DNA from: VMEP01 sp964414265
Lineage (GTDB): Bacteria; Patescibacteriota; Minisyncoccia; Phycocordibacterales; VMEP01
Assembly: GCA_964414265.1 (NCBI GenBank)
Contig: CAYPVT010000011.1
Span: 1-22,090, forward strand
DNA: 22,090 nucleotides
Direction of reading: 5' to 3'
Shown here piece after piece: positions 8,294 to 15,691 of the stretch; the first letter of the stretch is position 1; each line of letters opens with the position of its first letter. A program made the position numbers and the translations under genes. The notes under the pieces were generated by a model. That model made no database searches. It was not told the origin of the DNA and was given only the letters and a program-made list of their open reading frames with translations.

Positions 8294-9406
8294 ATGAAAT
8301 TATTAACTATTCCTAAAAATTTAAAATTAAAAGGGCGACGCGTTTTAATACGCCTTGATTTAAATGAGCCGGTTGAAAAAGGAAAAGTGGTTAATGATTT
8401 TAGAATAAGGCGAGCACTTCCTACACTACAGTTTTTGGTTAAGAGTGGAGCAAAGGTTGTTGTGCTTAGTCATTGTAGTAAAAAAGAAGATACCTTAAAA
8501 ACGGTTGCGCTTTATTTAAATAAATTTATTAAAGTCGGTTTTGTTCCAGATGTTTGTGGTGCTATCGCAGAAGAATCAATAAAAAGAATGGCAGACGGGA
8601 GTGTTATCGTTTTAGAAAACTTGAGACAAGAAGATGGAGAAGAAAAAAATGAGTTATCGTTTGCAAAGAAGTTGGCTAAATTTGGCGATATTTATATAAA
8701 TGAAGCATTCTCCGTTTCTCACAGAAAGCATGCCTCTATTGTTTCGCTACCGAAACTTTTACCTTCATATGCAGGCTTCCTTTTCGCCGAGGAAGTCACA
8801 GCTCTTTCTCGTGTAATTAAACCAAAGCAACCACTTTTGATGATTATGGGGGGCGCAAAATCGGAAACTAAATTACCACTTATAAAAAAATATTTACCAA
8901 AAGCATCAAGTATTTTTGTTGGCGGGGCGCTTGCTAACAGTTTCTTGAAAGAAGATGGTTATGAGGTAGGAAAATCTCTCGCGGATAAAAACACAAAAGC
9001 ATTGAGTCCTCTTTTGAAAAATAAAAAAGTATTTTTACCAGTTGATATCGTTGTGAGAAATGGGGCGGTTAAGTGGATAGACGAGGTTTTAAAGAGTGAA
9101 TGTATTGTTGATAACGGACCAGAATCAATTTTCATATTAGAAAACATGATTGGAAAAGCAAAGACAGTTATTATTAACGGCCCACTCGGTATTTATCAAG
9201 ACGGATTTGGGGCTGGTACTGAAAAACTTTTGAAAATATTAGCAAAATCAAATTGTGCTGTGTTTATCGGAGGTGGGGATACTGTTGCTTTAGTTTCCAA
9301 ATTAAAACTTGAGAAAAAGTTTTCGTTCGTCTCAACGGGTGGCGGAGCGATGCTTGATTTCTTGGTTAATGAAACTTTGCCAGGGACAAAAGTTCTGTCT
9401 CGCTAA
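8294..9406 (+). CDS. pgk: Phosphoglycerate kinase
   Basis: The 370-residue cytoplasmic kinase makes ATP from 1,3-bisphosphoglycerate and ADP. Recognisable motifs in order: R-L-D-L-N-E-P near 20-26, N-D-F-R-I-R near 34-39, V-L-E-N-L-R near 106-111, Y-I-N-E-A-F-S-V-S-H-R-K-H near 134-146, G-G-A-K in the middle, N-G-P-L-G-I-Y, G-G-G-D-T-V-A, and S-T-G-G-G-A-M-L-D-F-L near the end. It is shorter than the usual 390-400 residues. The substrate loop normally reading S-H-L-G-R-P is S-H-C-S-K-K, keeping His60 but replacing the arginine by lysine. Its stop overlaps the stop of the convergent HIT gene by 3-4 bases, so no separate terminator lies between them. Confidence 0.96.
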   Translation: MKLLTIPKNLKLKGRRVLIRLDLNEPVEKGKVVNDFRIRRALPTLQFLVKSGAKVVVLSHCSKKEDTLKTVALYLNKFIKVGFVPDVCGAIAEESIKRMADGSVIVLENLRQEDGEEKNELSFAKKLAKFGDIYINEAFSVSHRKHASIVSLPKLLPSYAGFLFAEEVTALSRVIKPKQPLLMIMGGAKSETKLPLIKKYLPKASSIFVGGALANSFLKEDGYEVGKSLADKNTKALSPLLKNKKVFLPVDIVVRNGAVKWIDEVLKSECIVDNGPESIFILENMIGKAKTVIINGPLGIYQDGFGAGTEKLLKILAKSNCAVFIGGGDTVALVSKLKLEKKFSFVSTGGGAMLDFLVNETLPGTKVLSR

Positions 9407-9840
9407 TTTTTAAGATTCAATTTAATTTTTTCTGCAGTTTCAGACATCTCTTTTTCGGTGTAGTTTTTCCCGGGCCAATGCTTGAGCCCATCACCAGAGA
9501 GACGAGGAATTATATGGAGATGTAGGTGAAAAACGAGTTGCCCCGCAGCGCCACCGTTGTTGCTTATGATATTTATACCGTTGGCGCCAACGGCTTCTTT
9601 GATAGAAAGAGAAAGTTTTTTAAGTACCGGTGTTATTTTTTCGAGAGCTTCTGTTTCAATGTCAAAAATATTTTGCGAATGTGTTTTAGGAATGAGAAGT
9701 GTATGTCCAATATTTACTGGATTAATATCTAAAAAGGCAAAGGTGTGTTCGTCTTCGTAAATTTTTTCAGAGGGTATTTCGCCTTTAATTATTTTGCAAA
9801 AAATACAGTTTTTTTCTTCGTTTGTTGTTTCGCTGTCCAT
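9403..9840 (-). CDS. HIT family nucleotide-binding hydrolase (Hint/PKCI-like)
   Basis: The 145-residue protein has the histidine triad QLVFHLHLHIIPR with His105, His107 and His109, the mark of the HIT superfamily. Such proteins hydrolyse nucleoside phosphoramidates or related nucleotides through a covalent AMP-histidine intermediate. The N-terminus has the usual CIFCKIIKGEIPS with a Cys-x-x-Cys pair that binds zinc in many bacterial Hint proteins, then Y-E-D-E-H-T-F-A-F-L-D-I-N-P. The length is slightly above the usual 110-140 residues because of a C-terminal helix. It is transcribed away from recJ and has its own promoter. Substrate and pathway are not known from sequence. Confidence 0.93.
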   Translation of the reverse strand: MDSETTNEEKNCIFCKIIKGEIPSEKIYEDEHTFAFLDINPVNIGHTLLIPKTHSQNIFDIETEALEKITPVLKKLSLSIKEAVGANGINIISNNGGAAGQLVFHLHLHIIPRLSGDGLKHWPGKNYTEKEMSETAEKIKLNLKN

Positions 9841-9847
9841 GTGACCA

Positions 9848-9921
9848 ATTGTACGTAATTTACCTCAATTTTCAAACCACATATGTTGTTTTTAAAAGTA
9901 AAAAACAACATATGCTAAAAT
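9848..9921. promoter_or_regulatory. Divergent promoter region of the HIT gene and recJ, with a 14-base palindrome
   Basis: On the minus strand TTGAAA (9875-9870), a 16-base spacer and TACAAT (9853-9848) form a promoter whose -10 ends 7 bases before the HIT ATG. On the plus strand the extended -10 TGCTAAAAT ends at 9921, 12 bases before the recJ ATG. Between them CATATGTTGTTTTT (9880-9893) and AAAAACAACATATG (9901-9914) are perfect inverted repeats around a 7-base spacer. The palindrome could be a shared operator or a hairpin that insulates the two promoters. Confidence 0.5.
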
Positions 9922-9933
9922 GTCACAACCTAA

Positions 9934-11658
9934 ATGAAAGAAAACTACAAAATAAAGGATGAAATTCCAGATAAGGACAGAGAAAAATTGGCTCAATACG
10001 GGGAATTACTTGCAAAACTACTATATAACCGTGGAATAAAAGAAGCAGATGAGGCGGGCAGATTTTTAAACCCAGACTACGAGCGTGACACCCATGACCC
10101 ATTTTTGATTTTGAACATGGAGCGTGTGGTGGACCGTATTATAAAAGGAATTGACGAAGAAGAAAAAATTATTATTTACGGAGATTATGATTGTGACGGT
10201 ATTCCTGGGTCAGTTATTCTTCATGACTTTTTTAAGAAAATCGGTTATAAAAATTTTTTGAATTATATTCCACATCGCAACCACGAAGGATACGGTTTGA
10301 ATCGTGGGGCAGTAGAACAATTTGCTCGTGATGGTTTTACTTTAATCATTACTGTTGATTGTGGAATAACAGATGTGGAAGAAGTTGCTTTGGCAAATGA
10401 ATTAGGTATTGATGTAATTATCACCGACCACCACTTGCCACAGGCGATTCTTCCAGATGCTTACGCGGTTATCAACTCAAAACAAGAAGGTGATACCTAT
10501 CCTGATAATATGCTTTGTGGGGCAGGAGTTGCTTTTAAATTAGTGCAGGCACTTTTGTTTAAAGGGCGCGAAAAGTGGAAAGTTCCAACTGGGTGGGAGA
10601 AATGGCTTCTTGATATGGCGGGACTTTCTACGATTGCAGACATGGTTCCGCTTGTAAAAGAAAATCGTGCTCTCGCGCATTTCGGCATTTCTGTTTTAAG
10701 AAAATCACGACGACCAGGGTTTCAAAAACTTTTACGAAAAATGTTTATGGATCAGCGTTATGTCACTGAAGATGATATTGCCTTCATGATTGCACCGAGA
10801 ATAAACGCGGCAAGCCGACTTGATGTTCCGTTTGAAGCGTTTCGCTTACTTTCAACGAACGACGAAACGATAGCTGACGAACTTTCTAGTCATCTGCAAA
10901 ACATAAACGAAGGGAGAAAGGGGATGGTGCTCTCTATTATGAAGGAGGTAAAACAGACAATGGAAAAAAGGGAGCTTCGGGAAATTATCGTTATTGGAAA
11001 TCCTTCTTGGAAGCCTGGGGTTGCCGGACTTGTCGCAACACGACTAGTTGAAGAATATGACAGGCCGGTTTTTGTTTGGGGTTCTGACGAAAATAACACT
11101 CACCTAAAAGGATCTTGTCGTTCTGATGGAACGGTTAATTTAGTAGAGCTTATGGTGAGCGTACCCACAGGAACATTTTTAGATGTTGGCGGTCATGAGT
11201 TTTCTGGTGGGTTTTCGGTTTCACACGAGGCAATTCATTTTTTAGAAGACACTCTTGTTTCGGCATATCTTAATTTGCCGAAGAAAGAAAAAACGTCGGG
11301 CGCAATCGAGGTTGACGCAGAGTTAACCCTCGACAGCGTGACTAAAGATAACTACAAACACATTGAAAAGCTTGCACCGTTTGGTGTTGGTAATCATAAA
11401 CCAACATTTATTTTTAGAAATGTTATTCCAGAAGAAGTGCGAGCTTTTGGTAAAGGGAAAAATCATTTGGAAATTATTTTTAAGAATACAAAAGGAGTGT
11501 CAGTTTCAGCTATCGGATTTTTTTCAACATCTGATGATTTTGATACTCCAGTTGAAGTGGGGACTCCGATTGATATGGTGGCAACTTTTGAAAAATCAAT
11601 GTATCGAGGAATTGAAAAACTTCGCTTGAGGATTGTTGATATTTTTCCAAAAAGCTAG
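9934..11658 (+). CDS. recJ: Single-stranded-DNA exonuclease RecJ (DHH family)
   Basis: 574 residues, the normal length for RecJ, a 5'-3' single-strand exonuclease in recombination, mismatch and base-excision repair. DHH-domain motifs are in order: GDYDCDG at 83-89 (usually D-Y-D-A-D-G), I-T-V-D-C-G-I near 130-136, and T-D-H-H with D165-H166-H167. A-P-R-I-N-A-A-S-R-L-D near 287-297 replaces the usual N-A-A-G-R. The DHHA1 domain ends in G-G-H-E-F-S-G-G-F (usually G-G-H-x-x-A-A-G-F). An OB-like C-terminal part follows (A-P-F-G-V-G-N-H-K-P). All metal ligands I can identify are kept. It has its own promoter. The element 11729-11820 lies 70 bases after its stop. Confidence 0.95.
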   Translation: MKENYKIKDEIPDKDREKLAQYGELLAKLLYNRGIKEADEAGRFLNPDYERDTHDPFLILNMERVVDRIIKGIDEEEKIIIYGDYDCDGIPGSVILHDFFKKIGYKNFLNYIPHRNHEGYGLNRGAVEQFARDGFTLIITVDCGITDVEEVALANELGIDVIITDHHLPQAILPDAYAVINSKQEGDTYPDNMLCGAGVAFKLVQALLFKGREKWKVPTGWEKWLLDMAGLSTIADMVPLVKENRALAHFGISVLRKSRRPGFQKLLRKMFMDQRYVTEDDIAFMIAPRINAASRLDVPFEAFRLLSTNDETIADELSSHLQNINEGRKGMVLSIMKEVKQTMEKRELREIIVIGNPSWKPGVAGLVATRLVEEYDRPVFVWGSDENNTHLKGSCRSDGTVNLVELMVSVPTGTFLDVGGHEFSGGFSVSHEAIHFLEDTLVSAYLNLPKKEKTSGAIEVDAELTLDSVTKDNYKHIEKLAPFGVGNHKPTFIFRNVIPEEVRAFGKGKNHLEIIFKNTKGVSVSAIGFFSTSDDFDTPVEVGTPIDMVATFEKSMYRGIEKLRLRIVDIFPKS

Positions 11659-11728
11659 AATGGAGATAGGACTTATGTGTTTGGATAAGATTTTAAGTTA
11701 AACAAAGATTTTTTGTATTTAACTATCC

Positions 11729-11820
11729 CAAAATATCTTTGAAAAACATTGCGGAGCACGGCGGTGCGAGCATAGTAAATTTTCAGCAGAAAATTACACG
11801 TGTTTTGAAAAGGTATTTTA
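11729..11820 (+). repeat. Structured intergenic repeat, copy A
   Basis: The element has imperfect terminal inverted repeats (11729-11748 and 11801-11820, 16 of 20 pairing) enclosing two hairpins. Hairpin 1: TGC (11750-11752) with GCA (11770-11772), an internal loop GGA/GA, then GCAC (11756-11759) with GTGC (11764-11767) around a GGCG loop. Hairpin 2: AATTTTC (11778-11784) with GAAAATT (11789-11795) around an AGCA loop. Copy B at 17432-17511 keeps the same plan with paired base changes. It occupies most of the recJ-rnhA gap (11659-11881), which otherwise holds only the rnhA promoter. Confidence 0.7.
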
Positions 11821-11861
11821 AAAAAGATTATTCAATAAAAAAGCCCACCAGGCACGTAAGT

Positions 11862-11867
11862 TACAAT
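11862..11867 (+). promoter_or_regulatory. rnhA -10 box
   Basis: TACAAT ends 14 bases before the rnhA ATG, giving a leader of about 8 bases and no room for a normal Shine-Dalgarno. No clear -35 is visible. Confidence 0.35.
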
Positions 11868-11881
11868 TTATCTAAAAGTTT

Positions 11882-12637
11882 ATGTCTAAACAAATTTCTA
11901 ACGGGGCAAGCGTAATAATTTTTACAGACGGAAGTTCTCTTGGAAATCCAGGGCTTGGTGGTTGGGGAGCAGTTTTAGTTTATGGTTTAAAAGTTGTTGA
12001 GCTTGGCGGGGGGGAGAAACATACTACTAATAACAGGATGGAAATGACCGCAGTTGTTGAGGCGCTTAACTTAGTTAAAAAACTAAAAGTGGGTGGCGAC
12101 AAATTGATTATTCACACTGATTCAAGTTACGTAATTAATGGAATTACAAAATGGATTTATGGGTGGGAAAAGAAAAATTGGATAGGAGTAAATAAAAAAG
12201 AAATTTTAAATAAGGATTTATGGGTGAAGCTTCAGGCAGAAACTAAAGGAAAAGAAATTGAATGGAAACATGTGCGTGGTCACGTTGGAATTGCCGGGAA
12301 CGAGAGAGCTGATTTTTTGGCGACAATGTGCGCAAGCGAACAAAACTGGAAAAAAGAAAAATTTTTTGAAGGGCCAGTTTCAAAATATCCGTATGACATT
12401 TTGAACACAAAACCAAATGCAATAAAATCTGACTTGCGCGCAAAAACAAAATCAAAAAAGAAAAGTTCTAGCGCAAAAGCATACTCATACTTATCACTTG
12501 TCGACGGAAAACTTATGCGTCATCAAACGTGGGCAGAGTGTGAAAAAAGAGTGAAGGGTGTTCCAAAAACAAAATTTAAAAAAGCATTTTCTAAAGAAGA
12601 TGAAATATCTATTGCAAAAGAGTGGGGAGTAAAATGA
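11882..12637 (+). CDS. rnhA: Ribonuclease HI with C-terminal viroplasmin-like (hybrid-binding) domain
   Basis: 251 residues. The first 155 are a complete RNase HI that cuts the RNA of RNA-DNA hybrids: F-T-D-G with Asp16, N-N-R-M-E-M with Glu54, H-T-D-S-S-Y with Asp80, and R-G-H-V-G-I-A-G-N-E-R-A-D with His134 and Asp144. After a lysine-rich linker (KTKSKKKSSSAK, about 188-199) comes a 50-residue domain, Y-S-Y-L-S-L-V-D-G-K, then T-W-A-E-C-E-K-R-V-K-G-V and K-F-K-K-A-F-S. It matches the Cauli_VI/hybrid-binding pattern (W-x-E-C-x-x-x-V-x-G, K-F-K) that sits at the N-terminus in eukaryotic RNase H1; here it is at the C-terminus. It would add RNA-DNA hybrid grip. A bidirectional terminator follows directly. 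Confidence 0.92.
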   Translation: MSKQISNGASVIIFTDGSSLGNPGLGGWGAVLVYGLKVVELGGGEKHTTNNRMEMTAVVEALNLVKKLKVGGDKLIIHTDSSYVINGITKWIYGWEKKNWIGVNKKEILNKDLWVKLQAETKGKEIEWKHVRGHVGIAGNERADFLATMCASEQNWKKEKFFEGPVSKYPYDILNTKPNAIKSDLRAKTKSKKKSSSAKAYSYLSLVDGKLMRHQTWAECEKRVKGVPKTKFKKAFSKEDEISIAKEWGVK

Positions 12638-12639
12638 AT

Positions 12640-12670
12640 AAACGGCTTGCAGTTAATGCAAGCCGTTTTT
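12640..12670. terminator. Bidirectional terminator between rnhA and the 12669-13202 gene
   Basis: AACGGCTTGCA (12641-12651) pairs perfectly with TGCAAGCCGTT (12657-12667) around a 5-base loop. A run of T follows on the plus strand and a T-rich stretch on the minus strand. The stop codon of the minus-strand gene lies in the T run. Confidence 0.85.
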
Positions 12671-13202
12671 AAGGTTTCTCCTCCTCCATTTTCACTAGTG
12701 GAATTTTCCCGAGCCCAAGTTTTGTTGTTGGGGTCCAAGGCTTAATTTCCACTAATACCTTTGGTTCAAACATCGGTATTTTCCCGACCGAACACTTAAG
12801 GATGTGCCGATTGAAAAATTCGTCGTGATAGAAAGTACCTAACACAAGAAAGGTATCTTTGTGCCAAGAAGTTTTCTCGCAGTACGTAAGGACTTCACAC
12901 AGATTTGCATACCGATAGAGAGCCCTATCAGCAAGCGCCTGTTCCCTCAGTTCTTTTTCAAATTGCTCAACGGAAACATTGCTACCTACCACAGTAAAAA
13001 CGATTTGAGCTCGGTAGGAATTTTCTTTGGAAACAAAATAACTTGGTGTTTTTGCGTGAGAGACGAGGCGTGCGTTTTCTTGTAATTCCATGACCGCACT
13101 ACCATTGTCTTTCTTTTCAGATAATGCCGGATGGAGGAATCCGGCATAGCGTTCGTATTCTGTCGAGATGACCAAAATATTTCCACTAGGTTCGATCTTC
13201 AT
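12669..13202 (-). CDS. Hypothetical protein of unknown family
   Basis: About 177 residues from ATG 13202, which has GAAAGG six bases upstream. The frame is open to a GTG at 13301, but that would start upstream of the likely transcription start. I do not recognise a family. The protein looks soluble and mixed alpha/beta, with no signal peptide or membrane helix. It has V-I-S-T-E-Y-E-R-Y-A-G-F-L-H-P-A-L near the start, a helix E-Q-F-E-K-E-L-R-E-Q-A-L-A-D-R-A-L-Y-R-Y in the middle, and a Lys/Pro-rich tail (V-E-I-K-P-W-T-P-T-T-K). Three cysteines show no metal pattern. Hand counts of two 60-base lines give about 45% G+C, above the neighbouring recJ (about 33% in one line). It is a lone gene back to back with comEC and may be acquired. 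Confidence 0.65.
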   Translation of the reverse strand: MKIEPSGNILVISTEYERYAGFLHPALSEKKDNGSAVMELQENARLVSHAKTPSYFVSKENSYRAQIVFTVVGSNVSVEQFEKELREQALADRALYRYANLCEVLTYCEKTSWHKDTFLVLGTFYHDEFFNRHILKCSVGKIPMFEPKVLVEIKPWTPTTKLGLGKIPLVKMEEEKP

Positions 13203-13273
13203 GAGAGGCCTTTCAAAAGAATTGCCTAAAGGCATTCTTCCATAAGCTTTTGTTTTTGTATATATCTTCGCGG

Positions 13274-13280
13274 TATTATA
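13274..13280. promoter_or_regulatory. Overlapping divergent -10 boxes of comEC and the minus-strand gene
   Basis: On the plus strand TATTAT (13274-13279) ends 6 bases before the comEC GTG, with a TTGTTT at 13250-13255 as a possible -35. On the minus strand TATAAT (13280-13275) occupies almost the same bases. The two promoters could not be bound at the same time, so transcription of the two genes would be mutually exclusive at any moment. Confidence 0.4.
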
Positions 13281-13285
13281 AATGA

Positions 13286-14773
13286 GTGAAAAATAATTCA
13301 CTTATCGTTTTATTTTTAGGTATTGCTTTGGGGATTATCGGTGAATCGTATTTACGGTTTGGTTTTTCTTTTTTGGTTTTGTTTTTTCTTCTTTCAATAG
13401 TATTTTCTTTTTTAAAATATTTCACAGAAAGACAATTTTCATTTTTTCTTTTATCTTTATTTTTTCTCGGGGTGGCGCTTGGTGCCATGCGGGCAGATTA
13501 CTCAGATTATAAATATAATCAGACTAAAAATGATCTAAATATTTTTATTGGAGTACCCCACAGCTTTGAAGGCATTGTTTTGGGTGGTGTTTCACACAAA
13601 GAACAAACAGTAAAATTTTCTGTTTCACTGGATAATGTTCTTGTTGGTGGAGAAAAAGAAAAAATTAAAGGAAATGTTTCCATAACTGCTTCTCGGGAGA
13701 CAGACGTTTCTCACGGTGACACCATTAAATTTTTGGGAACAATTGCCGAGCCAAAAAGTTTCGTGACAGATAAGGGAAATATTTTTAATTATCAAGAATA
13801 TTTAACCACTCGTGGTGTTCACGCGGTCGTTTTGTATCCAAAGATAAATAAGATTGAGGGTAGTGGTATCAATATCATTGGGAAACTTGTGTACCTAAAA
13901 AACTCTTTTGAAGAGAAAACTAAAACTATTTTTCCTGAGCCAGAAGCGTCTTTACTAAATGGAATTTTATTTGGAACTAACGATTCGCTTGGTGAACCAC
14001 TTACAACGAATCTTAAAAATACTTCAACGATTCATATCGCCGTATTGTCTGGTTACAACATCGCTCTAGTTGTCGTTGCGTTATTGTTTTTGACTTCGTT
14101 TTTACCAAAAAGAATTAGCATTCTTTTTTCAGTCTGCGGAATTATCTTGTTTGTGGCGATGGTTGGGGCGGAACCACCAGCTGTGCGTTCTGCAATTATG
14201 GCAGTGATTGCTCTTCTAGGAATTATTTTAGGAAGACCATACGACGCGGGGCGAGCTTTATTTATTACTATGGTTCTAATGCTTTTAGAGAACCCCGCGA
14301 TTTACAGTAACCCATCTTTTATTCTTTCTTGTCTTGCAACTTTTGGAATAATATTTTTTACACCAATAGTTTCTTTATTTTTTTCTTTTTTAACAAACAG
14401 ATATAATTTTCGAGAGCTTTTTTCAACCACAATTTCAGCGCAGTTTTCTGTAACACCATATTTAATTTATCTCACAGGGTTGTTTTCAATTACTGCGCTA
14501 CCAGCAAATATTCTCGTTCTTCCTGTTGTCCCGTTTATTATGATTTTTGGTTTTATTTCTGTTTTGGCCAGTTTTATTATTGGGATATTTGCTTTTCCTT
14601 TTATCGCAATAACACACGCACTACTTACCTATCTCGTGTCAGTCGTTTCTTTTTTTGGAGGATTGTCCTTTACAGCAATCAAGCTCAGTGGTTTTTCTCA
14701 AACGATAACGTTTTTGATTTATGGTTTAATTATTGTAGTTTTTTTATTTACAAAAAAACTAATTAAAAAATGA
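13286..14773 (+). CDS. comEC: ComEC/Rec2 DNA-uptake channel, membrane part
   Basis: The 495-residue polytopic membrane protein forms the inner-membrane channel that takes up transforming single-stranded DNA. The N-terminus has paired hydrophobic segments, then a soluble OB-like DUF4131 region (about 70-200, with G-D-T-I-K-F-L-G-T-I and N-Y-Q-E-Y-L-T-T-R-G-V-H-A). The Competence domain begins with I-H-I-A-V-L-S-G-Y-N-I-A-L-V-V, the counterpart of the family H-L-x-A-I-S-G-x-H, and continues with P-P-A-V-R-S-A-I-M-A and about seven more membrane helices. The usual C-terminal metallo-hydrolase domain is missing and is supplied by the next gene, which overlaps the stop by 4 bases. The start is a GTG; an ATG 4 bases upstream is in another frame and closes after four codons. 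Confidence 0.9.
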   Translation: MKNNSLIVLFLGIALGIIGESYLRFGFSFLVLFFLLSIVFSFLKYFTERQFSFFLLSLFFLGVALGAMRADYSDYKYNQTKNDLNIFIGVPHSFEGIVLGGVSHKEQTVKFSVSLDNVLVGGEKEKIKGNVSITASRETDVSHGDTIKFLGTIAEPKSFVTDKGNIFNYQEYLTTRGVHAVVLYPKINKIEGSGINIIGKLVYLKNSFEEKTKTIFPEPEASLLNGILFGTNDSLGEPLTTNLKNTSTIHIAVLSGYNIALVVVALLFLTSFLPKRISILFSVCGIILFVAMVGAEPPAVRSAIMAVIALLGIILGRPYDAGRALFITMVLMLLENPAIYSNPSFILSCLATFGIIFFTPIVSLFFSFLTNRYNFRELFSTTISAQFSVTPYLIYLTGLFSITALPANILVLPVVPFIMIFGFISVLASFIIGIFAFPFIAITHALLTYLVSVVSFFGGLSFTAIKLSGFSQTITFLIYGLIIVVFLFTKKLIKK

Positions 14774-15639
14774 AAACAAATTTTCAAAAATATTATCCAA
14801 TATTCTTTATCGTAATTTTAATTGCGGTTAATATTTTTATTTGGAATGTAGTTTTGCGCGATGAGAAAACAAAAGAACTCACCGTCGCTTTTTTGGACGT
14901 TGGTGCCGGAGATTCAATTTATATCGAGGCACCAAATGGAAATAAAATGTTGATTGACGGAGGTCCAGATAGAAGTGTTGTTCGTGAGCTTTCAGAAATC
15001 ATTCCGTTTTATGAAAGAACTATTGATGTGGTATTGGCGACACATCCTGACAAAGATCATATTGGAGGGTTGATTGATGTTTTAAAAAATTACGATACCA
15101 AAATAATTTTAACAACAGGCGCAACTTCAACGACCGAGACAGACAAAGCTTTCGGAAAGGCCATTTTTGATGAAGAAAAAATGGGAGCAAAAAATATTTT
15201 AGTAAGACGTGGAAATGTTGTTAAGTTGTCGGAAGATGTTTTATTTACCGTTCTTTATCCTGTTGCTATTAGCCCTAAAGAACCAACAAACGATACTTCA
15301 GTCGTCGGAATACTAACTTATGGTAATCAATCTTTTTTACTAACAGGGGATGCTCCACAGAAGGTAGAAAGGTATTTAGTTTCTGTTGATGGAAAAAAAT
15401 TAAAAGCTCAGGTTTTAAAACTCGGACATCATGGTTCTAAAACATCTTCAAGTGAAGTTTTTATCGGAAATGTTTCGCCAGACTATGCAATTATTTCAAC
15501 TGCCAAGAAAAATAGATACGGGCATCCAAATAAGGAAGTAATTGATTTGTTAAAAAAATACAATATTCCAACACTCGCGACCTACGATTCAGGAAAAATA
15601 ATCTTTAAGACAGACGGAGAAATTCTTACTCATAATTAA
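14770..15639 (+). CDS. Membrane-anchored MBL-fold hydrolase, detached ComEC C-terminal domain
   Basis: 289 residues. One membrane segment at about 11-28 is followed by an MBL-fold domain: F-L-D-V-G-A-G-D-S-I, then L-I-D-G-G-P, then THPDKDHIGG at 91-100 (metal ligands His92, Asp96, His97), L-L-T-G-D-A-P, and L-K-L-G-H-H-G-S-K-T-S-S-S near the end. This is the ComEC C-terminal domain, thought to degrade the non-transforming strand or process incoming DNA. The ATGA overlap with comEC implies coupled translation and equal amounts. The anchor would keep it beside the channel. A terminator lies just downstream. Confidence 0.9.
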   Translation: MKTNFQKYYPIFFIVILIAVNIFIWNVVLRDEKTKELTVAFLDVGAGDSIYIEAPNGNKMLIDGGPDRSVVRELSEIIPFYERTIDVVLATHPDKDHIGGLIDVLKNYDTKIILTTGATSTTETDKAFGKAIFDEEKMGAKNILVRRGNVVKLSEDVLFTVLYPVAISPKEPTNDTSVVGILTYGNQSFLLTGDAPQKVERYLVSVDGKKLKAQVLKLGHHGSKTSSSEVFIGNVSPDYAIISTAKKNRYGHPNKEVIDLLKKYNIPTLATYDSGKIIFKTDGEILTHN

Positions 15640-15670
15640 AAAACCCCTTGATATTATCGTAGGGTTTTTT
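15638..15670. terminator. Terminator after the comEC operon, bidirectional
   Basis: AAAAAACCC (15638-15646) pairs with GGGTTTTTT (15662-15670) across a 15-base loop. The symmetric A and T runs let it also end the minus-strand gene whose stop is at 15692. Confidence 0.7.
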
Positions 15671-15691
15671 TGTTTGCGTGACAGACAGTCA

